DNA of 36,510 nucleotides, taken from positions 1 to 36,510 of the forward strand of contig DASSIZ010000061.1 of assembly GCA_035691485.1 (NCBI GenBank). The letters are read 5' to 3'. Below, piece by piece: positions 7,786-14,805 of the stretch. The DNA is from Terriglobales bacterium (GTDB lineage Bacteria; Acidobacteriota; Terriglobia; Terriglobales; Acidobacteriaceae). A model generated the notes under the pieces. The model searched no databases. It saw nothing but the letters and a program-made list of their open reading frames with translations, and was not told the DNA's origin. Numbering within the stretch: position 1 is the first letter of the stretch; the number at the start of each line of letters is the position of its first letter. The position numbers were made by a program, and so were the translations under genes.

Positions 7786-8841
7786 ATGTACCGATTGGCA
7801 ATTGTGTTGCTGTTGTCCACGCTCGCTGTCGCGCAGGCCACTAAGCCCGCCGCTTCGGCCGCGCCTGCCACGCCTGCCGCAACCGGGCAGCCGGCCACCA
7901 AGCCCGCCTCTGAGATTCCGCCAACTGCGCCTGTAATTACCATTCTCGGGGTGTGTGACGGCAAAGTCCCGGCGTCGCCGCCTCCGGATTGCAAAACCGT
8001 GATCACCCGCGCCAGCTTTGAAAAACTGGTGGATGCTATCGATCCGAAGATGCCTCCGGGACGCCGCCAGCAATTGGCCGATACCTATGCCCGCGCGCTG
8101 GCCATGAGTGAGGCTGCCGAGCAGCGCGGGATCGCGAATGCTCCCGGGACGGAAGAGGTGCTGAAGTTCTCGCGCATGCAGACGCTCAGCCAGCTCTTTA
8201 TCCGCGAACTGCAGAGGGAGGCCTCCAATGTTCCCCCCGCCGATACGGAAAAGTATTACAAGGAACACCAGCAGGACTACTTGCAAGGGACCTTCCTGCG
8301 CATTTTTATTCCCAAAACCCCGCCCGGAGGCGAGAAACCTCCGGATGAAAAAGCACTCGCGGCGGAAGCCGACAAGATCCACGCTGCCGCCGCTGCCGGC
8401 GGTGATTTCGAAAAGCTGCAGAAGCAGGCGTACGACGACCTCGGCTTGAAGACTCCCCCGCCTCCCACCGCCGCCGGCACGCAGCGCCGCGAGAGCATGC
8501 CGCCGTCACAGGCCAAGGTCTTCGATCTTCAGCCCGGAAAGGTTTCCGAGGTGATGGACGAACCTGGTGGCTTTTATATCTTCAAACTGGAAAACCGGAA
8601 GCAGCTCTCGCTGGAAGAGGTCAAACCGGAAATCAACCGCACCCTGGAGCAGGAACGTATTAAGGATGCGGTGGAGACGCTTACCAAGAATGTCAAGCCG
8701 GAGCTGAATCAGGAGTACTTCGGAAGCGGCGCTTCGCCGGCGCCCACAGGCATGCCTCCAGTTTCCAGGCCGCCCGCTCCAAAGCCCGCTGCACCTGCTT
8801 CGAAAACTCCGCCTCCGGCCGCCAAACCGCCCGGACAGTAG
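7786..8841 (+). CDS. Parvulin-type peptidyl-prolyl isomerase, exported, 351 aa
   Basis: A periplasmic PpiC/SurA-like chaperone. Residues 1-17 are a signal peptide (YRLAIVLLLSTLAVA then QA). A Pro/Ala-rich linker follows (18-50). A SurA-like N-terminal helical region includes ITRASFEKLVDAIDP and RALAMSEAAEQRGI, and the parvulin domain spans roughly 165-285 (FLRIFIPKTPPGG ... LQPGKVSEVMDEPGGFYIFKL). The tail after 320 is Pro/Ala-rich and low complexity. GGAG at 7775-7778 fits the ATG at 7786; an ATG 4 nt upstream is out of frame. The expected role is folding of outer-membrane proteins, which suits the nearby large TonB-type receptor, though no operon links them. Confidence 0.9.
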   Translation: MYRLAIVLLLSTLAVAQATKPAASAAPATPAATGQPATKPASEIPPTAPVITILGVCDGKVPASPPPDCKTVITRASFEKLVDAIDPKMPPGRRQQLADTYARALAMSEAAEQRGIANAPGTEEVLKFSRMQTLSQLFIRELQREASNVPPADTEKYYKEHQQDYLQGTFLRIFIPKTPPGGEKPPDEKALAAEADKIHAAAAAGGDFEKLQKQAYDDLGLKTPPPPTAAGTQRRESMPPSQAKVFDLQPGKVSEVMDEPGGFYIFKLENRKQLSLEEVKPEINRTLEQERIKDAVETLTKNVKPELNQEYFGSGASPAPTGMPPVSRPPAPKPAAPASKTPPPAAKPPGQ

Positions 8842-8861
8842 GAATCTCGAGGTTGGCTTCA

Positions 8862-8904
8862 TCGGAGGTTGCGGACGGTTCAAGGACACCTCCGCAACCT
8901 CCGA
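8862..8904 (+). terminator. Strong hairpin, probable terminator of the parvulin gene
   Basis: Positions 8862-8875 and 8891-8904 are a perfect 14-bp inverted repeat (TCGGAGGTTGCGGA and its complement) with a 15-nt loop, starting 20 nt after the stop codon. The downstream tract is only moderately T-rich, so it could be an intrinsic terminator of weak type or an RNA 3'-end stabiliser. Confidence 0.6.
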
Positions 8905-8975
8905 AACGTTTGAAATCTTCTTCAGTGACTCGGAACTCGCCTCGCGCAACGCCTCTGTCGTAAACTGAGTCGTTT

Positions 8976-9473
8976 ATGCCCGACAACTCATTCGACATCG
9001 TGAGCAAGATCGACCTGCAAGAGGTTTCTAACGCCATGCAGCAGGCGATGAAGGAAATTCATACCCGCTTCGATCTGAAGGATTCCAAATCCAACATCGT
9101 GCTCGAAGGCAAGGAAGCGATCGTGCTGTCCTCGGTCGACGAATTCAAGCTGAAGGCGATCAACGACGTCTTCCAGCAGAAGCTGGTCAAGCGCGGCGTT
9201 CCGCTGAAGGGACTCACCTACGGCAAGATCGAGACCGCCGCCGGTTCCACCGTCCGCCAGCGCATCACCATGCAGCAGGGCATCCCGATCGAGAAGGCTC
9301 GCGAGATCGTCAAGAAAATCAAAGACTCGAAGAAGAAGGTCCAGGCATCCATTCAAGGCGACCTGGTTCGGGTCAGCGGCCGGGACCGCGACTCGCTGCA
9401 GGAGATCATCGCCCTGCTGAAGAACTCTGATTTCGGCATCGATATGCAGTTCACGAATTACCGGACAATTTAG
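8976..9473 (+). CDS. yajQ: YajQ-family nucleotide-binding protein, 165 aa
   Basis: Full-length match to the YajQ/UPF0234 family, small cytoplasmic proteins of two ferredoxin-like domains that bind nucleic acid or nucleotides; some members are cyclic di-GMP effectors. The diagnostic N-terminus MPDNSFDIVSK and the block TRFDLKDSKS are present, as are GKIETAAGSTVRQ in the middle and the C-terminal DFGIDMQFTNYR. Length 165 is close to the usual 160-165. No strong Shine-Dalgarno (GAG about 9 nt upstream). It stands alone between a hairpin upstream and the triple repeat element downstream. Whether this one binds cyclic di-GMP cannot be told from sequence. Confidence 0.95.
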   Translation: MPDNSFDIVSKIDLQEVSNAMQQAMKEIHTRFDLKDSKSNIVLEGKEAIVLSSVDEFKLKAINDVFQQKLVKRGVPLKGLTYGKIETAAGSTVRQRITMQQGIPIEKAREIVKKIKDSKKKVQASIQGDLVRVSGRDRDSLQEIIALLKNSDFGIDMQFTNYRTI

Positions 9474-9508
9474 GCCCGGTGCGCGGACGGCGAAAGTCTG
9501 ATTTCTGT

Positions 9509-9778
9509 TCTTTAGGGCGGAGCGCGACAGTATGTCCAGCCCACAGCTTGCCGTGAGCCCAGTCGAAGGAGCGTAAGCCGCGGGTTGAGCGCACCTCTTT
9601 TAGCGCGAAGCGTGACAGAGTGTGCAGCCCACAGCTTACCCTGAGCCCAGTCGAAGGGGCGTAAGCCGTGGGTTGAGCGCACCTTCTTTTAGCGCGAAGC
9701 GCGACAGAATGTGCAGCCCACGGCGTAAGCCGTGGGTTGTGCCCGAAATACGAGTGAGCCCCGCAGGGGCGTCAGAAG
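9509..9778 (+). repeat. Three-copy hairpin repeat element, period 88-89 nt
   Basis: Three tandem copies, aligned on CAGCCCAC at 9537, 9625 and 9714. Copies 1 and 2 fold as a long stem: in copy 2, 9628-9639 pairs with 9661-9672 (CCCACAGCTTAC against GTAAGCCGTGGG, one mismatch). Their loop carries CTGAGCCCAGTCGAAGG. Copy 3 lacks the loop insert and collapses to a perfect 10-bp stem (9715-9724 and 9729-9738, loop GTAA). After it comes another small hairpin (GCCCC, GCA, GGGGC; 9758-9770). The block fills the spacer between yajQ and the prenyl synthase. This is REP/MITE-like repetitive DNA, not CRISPR. Confidence 0.88.
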
Positions 9779-9796
9779 TAAGGCCCGACATTCACC

Positions 9797-10786
9797 ATGG
9801 CCACTCAACCCACTACCGATGCGCGCGAAGTCTTCGAACTGCTGCGCGACGACCTTGCTGCCATTGAGCGCGAGTTTGGACGCGACACCGTTTCCAGCGT
9901 CCGCGTCATCAGCGACATCGGTGAATACCTGCGTGCCGGCGGCGGCAAGCGCATCCGCCCCGCCCTGCTGCTGCTCTCCTCCCGGCTGTTCGGCAACGGC
10001 CAGCGCGGCGCCGTGCAACTCGGCGCCGTGGTCGAGATCATCCACACCGCAACGCTCGTCCACGACGACATCATTGACGAAGCCCAGACCCGCCGCGGAC
10101 GCGCTGCGGCTAATACCCAGTGGGGCAATTCCAGGTGCGTGCTCGCCGGCGACTGGCTCTACATGCAGGCCTTCAAGATCGCCGTTCAGCAGCGCAATTT
10201 CCGCATCCTCGACGTTCTCATCGACCTGACGCAAATGATGGTGGAAGGCGAGCTGCTGCAGATGGAGAAGCTCGGCCGCCTGATTTCCCTCGAAGAGCAC
10301 TTCGATCTCATCTTCCGCAAGACCGCCTGCCTGTTCTCCACCTGCATGCGGCTGGGCGCCATCCTCGGCGGCGCCACTCCCGAGCAGGAAGAGAAACTCG
10401 CCCTCTACGGCCGCTCCACCGGCATGGCGTTTCAGATCGTGGACGACGTCCTCGACCTCACCGCCTCCGAAGACATACTGGGCAAGCCCGTCGGCAGTGA
10501 TCTGCGCGAAGGCAAAGTGACCATGGCCGTCATTCACGCCCTGGAGCGCTGCTCGCCCGAGGAACGCGAAAAATTCCAGATCGTGCTCGATGAGCGCGCC
10601 TTCCGTAGCGTCACCCACCGCCAGGTCCTGGACATCCTGAACCGCTACGGTTCCCTCGACGCCGCCCTCGCCCGCGCATCCGAGTTTGCCGAGGAGGCGC
10701 GCAAGGCCATCTGCAGCTTTCCCGACTCCGAAATCAAACGTGCCCTGCTCTGGGTGCCTGACTTCGTGGTCGCGCGCGAAAAATAA
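9797..10786 (+). CDS. Long-chain polyprenyl diphosphate synthase, 329 aa
   Basis: A trans-isoprenyl diphosphate synthase that extends an allylic diphosphate with isopentenyl diphosphate, probably to make the side chain of the respiratory quinone. Both aspartate-rich motifs are intact: DDIID (90-94) and DDVLD (216-220). The pre-motif GGGKRIRPAL (48-57) binds isopentenyl diphosphate. The residues at -4 and -5 before the first motif are small (Thr86, Ala85), which in this family permits long products such as C35-C40 rather than C15-C20. Length matches the octaprenyl/heptaprenyl group. The start has only a weak AAGG upstream and lies 18 nt after the repeat block. Exact chain length is inferred, not shown. 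Confidence 0.94.
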   Translation: MATQPTTDAREVFELLRDDLAAIEREFGRDTVSSVRVISDIGEYLRAGGGKRIRPALLLLSSRLFGNGQRGAVQLGAVVEIIHTATLVHDDIIDEAQTRRGRAAANTQWGNSRCVLAGDWLYMQAFKIAVQQRNFRILDVLIDLTQMMVEGELLQMEKLGRLISLEEHFDLIFRKTACLFSTCMRLGAILGGATPEQEEKLALYGRSTGMAFQIVDDVLDLTASEDILGKPVGSDLREGKVTMAVIHALERCSPEEREKFQIVLDERAFRSVTHRQVLDILNRYGSLDAALARASEFAEEARKAICSFPDSEIKRALLWVPDFVVAREK

Positions 10787-11002
10787 ATCTTCCATCTCAT
10801 CGCCACAACCATCGCGCCAACTTACACCGCATCGCCACTGGTGACATCCGCCACCGCGGCTTAGTTTGGCGGAATCGGTCGGCGCGTGTTATTTTCTTGG
10901 GCCGACAGCAATTCTGCCCAACTGGGCTCCTCTCGACATGTCAAGGAAGGCCGTGCCCGGCCGCATCCGGGCAATGTACTCTGCGTGGGGGAACTGAGAG
11001 CC

Positions 11003-14000
11003 ATGAAAAAGACTGCCGCCATCTTTGTGCTGGTACTGTTCAGCGCTGTTGCGATCGCCCAAGTCGGTAACCAGGCGTCACTGGAAGGGACAGTGACCGA
11101 TTCCACCGGCGCCGTTGTCCCCGGTGCGACGCTCTCCGCGACCAATACCGCGACCGGCGCGAAATTTACCGTCGACTCTAACCAGGATGGTTTGTTTCGG
11201 TTTGCCTTGCTACCGGTTGGAACCTACACGCTGAGAGTCGCAAAGCAGGGCTTTGCCGAGCAGGTGCGCAATGACGTACCCGTGACTGTCGGCAGCAAGT
11301 TGAATGTGGATTTCAAGCTGAACGTAACCGGCAAGGCGGAAGTCGTCAATGTGACCGAGCAACTCCCACTGGTGGAAACCACGCGTACCACAGTGAGTTC
11401 GACGGTAGATGCCGCCTCTGTCGCCGAGTTGCCGGTCAATGGCCGCAACTTCCTCGATTTCGTCCTGCTAACCCCGGGCGTGACGCGCGACGTGCGCACC
11501 GGCGACCTCAGCTTCGCCGGTCAGCGCGGCACCCTGAATTCCCTCACCGTCGATGGCGCGGACGATAACAACACTTTCTTCGGGCAAACTACCGGACGCA
11601 CCGGTTCCGGCCGCGCTCCTTACCAGTTTAGCCAGGACGCGGTACAGGAATTCCAGGTCAATACCAACGGCTATTCCGCCGAACTCGGACGCGCCGGCGG
11701 CGCCGTCATTAATGTCGTCACCAAATCAGGCACCAACACTTTCCACGGCAGCGCTTTTGAGTACTATCGCGACCGCGGTCTGGCGGCGAACGATCCTATT
11801 GTCAAGCTCAATCACGCCCTCAATCCCGCGCTTTCGTTGCGCAAGCCCGGTTATCACTTCCATCAGTTCGGGGGCGGCCTCGGCGGCCCCATCATCAAGA
11901 ATCGGGCCTTCTTCTTCTTCGACTACGACGGCCAGCGGAATACGCAACTCAATCCGGTCACCCTGATCCTTCCCACCATCGCCGCCCCGGATTCATTCCA
12001 GGCCGCCGCCATCAAGTATCTCCAGGATCGCTCGGGCAGCTGGAGTCGCGGCTTGAACCAGGACACGTACCTGCTGAAAGGTGATGTGGCGGTGACCAAC
12101 CGCAACCAGGCATCCGTTCGCTGGAACCGCCAAAGCTTCAACGGACTCGGGTTTGAGAGTGGCGGCTCCAATGTCGCCGGCGAGCACACCGGCGCCTCGA
12201 TCGTAAAGTCCGATTCCATTGTTGGCCAGCTGACCTCCACCCTGACCAACTCGGCCGTGAATGTTGCCCGCTACCAGTACCAGATCGACGACGAACCCGG
12301 GCTGGCAAACACCAACCTGCCGGAAGCCAATGTCAAGCAGAACAATGGCTCCACCATCCTCACGGTTGGCCGGAATTTCTTCAGCCCGCGCGGGACCACC
12401 ATTCACCGCCACCAGGTTGCCGATACCCTTACCCTGACCCATGGACGCCATACCTTCAAGGTGGGCGCCGATTTCATCCACGACGATATCCTGAACTTCT
12501 TCCCCGGCAACTTCTCCGGGTCCTACACCTTTGCCTGTCTCGAGAACTTCGGGCGCAGCCTCCAGGGGCAGCCCGTCATCATCAGCCCGGCCCTGGGCTG
12601 TCCCGCCAACACCTCGAATCCTGCCATCCCCGCCGATCAATTCGTGCAGGCGTTTGCAGGCGCTGGGACGACAGGCGCTACCACCCACCCCAATATTTTC
12701 GAAGCTTCCTGGTTCGTACAGGATGACTGGCGCGTCCGCCGCAATCTCACGCTGAATCTTGGTCTGCGTTGGGACTTGGAGGATACCGCCAAGCCACCAA
12801 TCGACAATCCGGTCGCCGCCGCGGCCGGCATTCACACCAACGTTCTGCCCCTCGACACCCTTAATTTCGGCCCCCGCTTCGGGTTTGCATGGACTCCAGG
12901 CGCTTCCGATACAACGGTCGTCCGCGGCGGCTACGGCATCTTCTACGGCCGCACCCCGTCCATCATGGTCGGCACCGCACATTCCAACAACGGCATCAAC
13001 GTCGGAACCTTGACTTTTCGTGGCGCACAAATGCCGTCTTATCCCAATACGATTTGCGGCGCGCCGGTTGACAGCCCCGCTTGCCCTGCGCCAAGCACCG
13101 GGGCGGCCGCTATTCCGGCGATCTTTGTCATGGCTCCGAACTATCACGAGCCCATGGTGCAACAGGCCAACTTGAACATCGAGCACGAGCTGGCCCATGA
13201 TTTGTCGGTCACCATCGGCTGGCAGATGGTGAAGGGCAATCGCCTCCAGCGCACCCGCGATATCAACCTGGGCACGCCGACCGCGGTCACTGCCACCATT
13301 GCCGGCACTACCCAGACGGTCACTTACATGCGTTATCCCTCGGCGCGGCGAATTCTCGCGTTTGGCCGCATCTCCGAGTTTGAGAGCAGCGCCAATTCGC
13401 TGTATCACGGCATGTTCATCCAGCTGAAGAAACGGATGTCCCACAATTTCCAGGGGACCATCAGCTATACCTGGAGCCACGCCATTGACGATGTGCCCGA
13501 TGCCACGGCGGTCGTCCCCTCCAGCAGTGATGACGCGAAAATGCTCTTCGATCCCAACTGCATCCGCTGCGATCGCGCTAGCAGCTACAACGATCAGCGT
13601 CACCGTTTCGTGCTCAGTGGCGTCTGGACTTTGAACTATGCCAACGCCTGGTCTGCGGTGCCGAAAGCTATTCTCGGCGGCTGGGAAATCAGCGCCATTC
13701 TCACCGCGCAGTCCGGCCAGCCCTACTTCGGCCTGGTCAGCGGCGACCCCAATGGCGACGGCAACAGCTTCACCGACCGCCTGCCGACCCAGGGTCGCGA
13801 TGCCTTCGTCCTGCCCGCCACCTGGAGTCTCGATCCGCGCTTCTCCAAGACTGTGAACGTCACCGAGCGAGCGAAGCTGCAACTATTTATCGAGGCTTTC
13901 AATATTCTCAACCACTTCAATGTCCTCGCGGTCAAGCCCACGGAATACGTGTTCAGCAGCGGCACCTTGCTGTTGACCCCGCAGTTCACCGGCATCAACG

Positions 14001-14110
14001 CCTTCCAGTTGCCCACCAGCCCCGGCAGCGGCAGCATCTACCCGTTTGCCGGCCCTGCCCAGTTGAATGGCGCACGTATCTTCCAGTTGGGCGCGCGCGT
14101 GAGCTTCTGA
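11003..14110 (+). CDS. Oar-like TonB-dependent outer-membrane receptor, 1035 aa
   Basis: A large outer-membrane beta-barrel of the Oar-like type expanded in acidobacteria. The signal peptide is KKTAAIFVLVLFSAVAIA then QVG. Residues about 27-110 form a carboxypeptidase-regulatory-like domain (SLEGTVTDSTGAVVPGATLS ... LPVGTYTLRV). The plug follows (AELPVNGRNFLDFVLLTPGV, then SLTVDGADDN and GRAGGAVINVVTKSGTN). The remaining 700 or so residues are alternating barrel strands, ending in an aromatic Phe as needed for barrel assembly (LGARVSF). Start 11003 is chosen because it puts the signal peptide at the N-terminus; the frame is open back to 10886 without coding character. Ligand is unknown; such proteins are often tied to complex carbohydrate or peptide uptake. 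Confidence 0.93.
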   Translation: MKKTAAIFVLVLFSAVAIAQVGNQASLEGTVTDSTGAVVPGATLSATNTATGAKFTVDSNQDGLFRFALLPVGTYTLRVAKQGFAEQVRNDVPVTVGSKLNVDFKLNVTGKAEVVNVTEQLPLVETTRTTVSSTVDAASVAELPVNGRNFLDFVLLTPGVTRDVRTGDLSFAGQRGTLNSLTVDGADDNNTFFGQTTGRTGSGRAPYQFSQDAVQEFQVNTNGYSAELGRAGGAVINVVTKSGTNTFHGSAFEYYRDRGLAANDPIVKLNHALNPALSLRKPGYHFHQFGGGLGGPIIKNRAFFFFDYDGQRNTQLNPVTLILPTIAAPDSFQAAAIKYLQDRSGSWSRGLNQDTYLLKGDVAVTNRNQASVRWNRQSFNGLGFESGGSNVAGEHTGASIVKSDSIVGQLTSTLTNSAVNVARYQYQIDDEPGLANTNLPEANVKQNNGSTILTVGRNFFSPRGTTIHRHQVADTLTLTHGRHTFKVGADFIHDDILNFFPGNFSGSYTFACLENFGRSLQGQPVIISPALGCPANTSNPAIPADQFVQAFAGAGTTGATTHPNIFEASWFVQDDWRVRRNLTLNLGLRWDLEDTAKPPIDNPVAAAAGIHTNVLPLDTLNFGPRFGFAWTPGASDTTVVRGGYGIFYGRTPSIMVGTAHSNNGINVGTLTFRGAQMPSYPNTICGAPVDSPACPAPSTGAAAIPAIFVMAPNYHEPMVQQANLNIEHELAHDLSVTIGWQMVKGNRLQRTRDINLGTPTAVTATIAGTTQTVTYMRYPSARRILAFGRISEFESSANSLYHGMFIQLKKRMSHNFQGTISYTWSHAIDDVPDATAVVPSSSDDAKMLFDPNCIRCDRASSYNDQRHRFVLSGVWTLNYANAWSAVPKAILGGWEISAILTAQSGQPYFGLVSGDPNGDGNSFTDRLPTQGRDAFVLPATWSLDPRFSKTVNVTERAKLQLFIEAFNILNHFNVLAVKPTEYVFSSGTLLLTPQFTGINAFQLPTSPGSGSIYPFAGPAQLNGARIFQLGARVSF

Positions 14111-14133
14111 GGTTCAATCCCGAAGAAAACTCT

Positions 14134-14157
14134 GGCCCCGGCTTCTGCCGGGGCCTT
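14134..14157 (+). terminator. Rho-independent terminator after the Oar-like gene
   Basis: A perfect 9-bp GC stem, GGCCCCGGC (14134-14142) with GCCGGGGCC (14147-14155), and a TTCT loop, followed by TTAATTCTT. It starts 24 nt after the stop codon. Confidence 0.8.
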
Positions 14158-14220
14158 AATTCTTCTGGGCACGGTGAAAAAGGAAATGACTCCGTCTGCG
14201 GTCGCGTTCTGGAATCGCGG

Positions 14221-14260
14221 TACAATTCGCCTCCGTTCCCCCGCGGCTCAGCTGCGGGGG
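14221..14260 (+). promoter_or_regulatory. Possible promoter box and leader hairpin of the STAS gene
   Basis: TACAAT at 14221-14226 resembles a -10 box, with no good -35 hexamer. Just downstream, CCCCCGCGGC (14238-14247) and GCTGCGGGGG (14251-14260) form a 10-bp stem with one G-U pair and a 3-nt loop. The hairpin ends about 40 nt before the start codon, so it would sit in the 5' leader if TACAAT is the promoter. There is no T-run, so it is not a standard attenuator. Confidence 0.4.
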
Positions 14261-14299
14261 CACCCTGAGGAACACTAACTCGGCTCTTGGAGGCCCACC

Positions 14300-14650
14300 A
14301 TGGCAGCGAATCCTGTTCCAGTCCAGCCGCGCACTCTGGAAATCGACTTTCAAATTCCCCAGGACGGCACCCCGACCCTGATCTGTCGCGGACGCATCAC
14401 CACCGAGACCTCCGGCCTGTTTAAATCGGAAGTGAAGAAGCTTATTCCCCAGAGCAAGCTCATCGTCGTCGACCTGAGCAAGGTCGATTACATCGACAGC
14501 TCCGGCCTCGGCACCGTGCTCGCCACCTACGTTTCCGCCAAAACCTCGGGTTGCACTCTGAAACTCGTCAACCTCAACCAACGTATTAAAGAATTGTTGC
14601 AACTCACTCGTCTGGCCTCTGTTTTTGAAGGCTACGGCGAGTACCTGTAA
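14300..14650 (+). CDS. STAS-domain anti-sigma factor antagonist, 116 aa
   Basis: A single STAS domain of the SpoIIAA/RsbV kind, which in partner-switching systems binds an anti-sigma kinase when unphosphorylated. The diagnostic strand-turn is [20 protein letters not shown] (58-77); one of Ser67/Ser68, most likely Ser68 by analogy with SpoIIAA Ser58, is the phosphorylation site. Helix 1 ([10 protein letters not shown]) and the C-terminal [11 protein letters not shown] are also typical. GGAGG at 14289-14293 lies 6 nt before the ATG. No anti-sigma kinase or sigma factor is adjacent. The only other switch-type component in the window is the SpoIIE-type phosphatase at 29149-31704; a link between them is speculation. 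Confidence 0.93.
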   Translation: MAANPVPVQPRTLEIDFQIPQDGTPTLICRGRITTETSGLFKSEVKKLIPQSKLIVVDLSKVDYIDSSGLGTVLATYVSAKTSGCTLKLVNLNQRIKELLQLTRLASVFEGYGEYL

Positions 14651-14668
14651 GCTCATGGAACGGTGAAA

Positions 14669-14722
14669 GTGTAGCGGCTGGATTGATTCCTTCCGATCCC
14701 GGCGGATTGAAATCCGCTACAC
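14669..14722. repeat. Nested palindromic repeat between STAS and kinase genes
   Basis: GTGTAGCGG (14669-14677) is the perfect complement of CCGCTACAC (14714-14722). Nested inside, GCGGATT (14702-14708) pairs with AATCCGC (14711-14717). CTTCTTTCCTTC follows, so it might also end the STAS transcript. The arrangement looks like a small dispersed palindromic element. Confidence 0.6.
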
Positions 14723-14805
14723 CTTCTTTCCTTCTGCGCTCGCTGACTCACCCCTGGTTTGACTCACATCGCAATTCCGCAATAGCATCGCGCGCTGAGG
14801 CGCTA

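Noticed and set aside
9509-9778. CRISPR array
   Set aside because: Repeats are near-identical over the whole 88-nt unit with no variable spacers, and no cas gene is near.
11993-13882. 629-codon minus-strand open frame opposite the Oar-like gene
   Set aside because: Antisense artefact of high-GC coding DNA; no recognisable domain, and the plus strand encodes a clear receptor.
14683-14805. N-terminal extension of the Ser/Thr kinase
   Set aside because: The 41 extra codons overlap a palindromic repeat and have no conserved character; the kinase fold starts right after ATG 14806.
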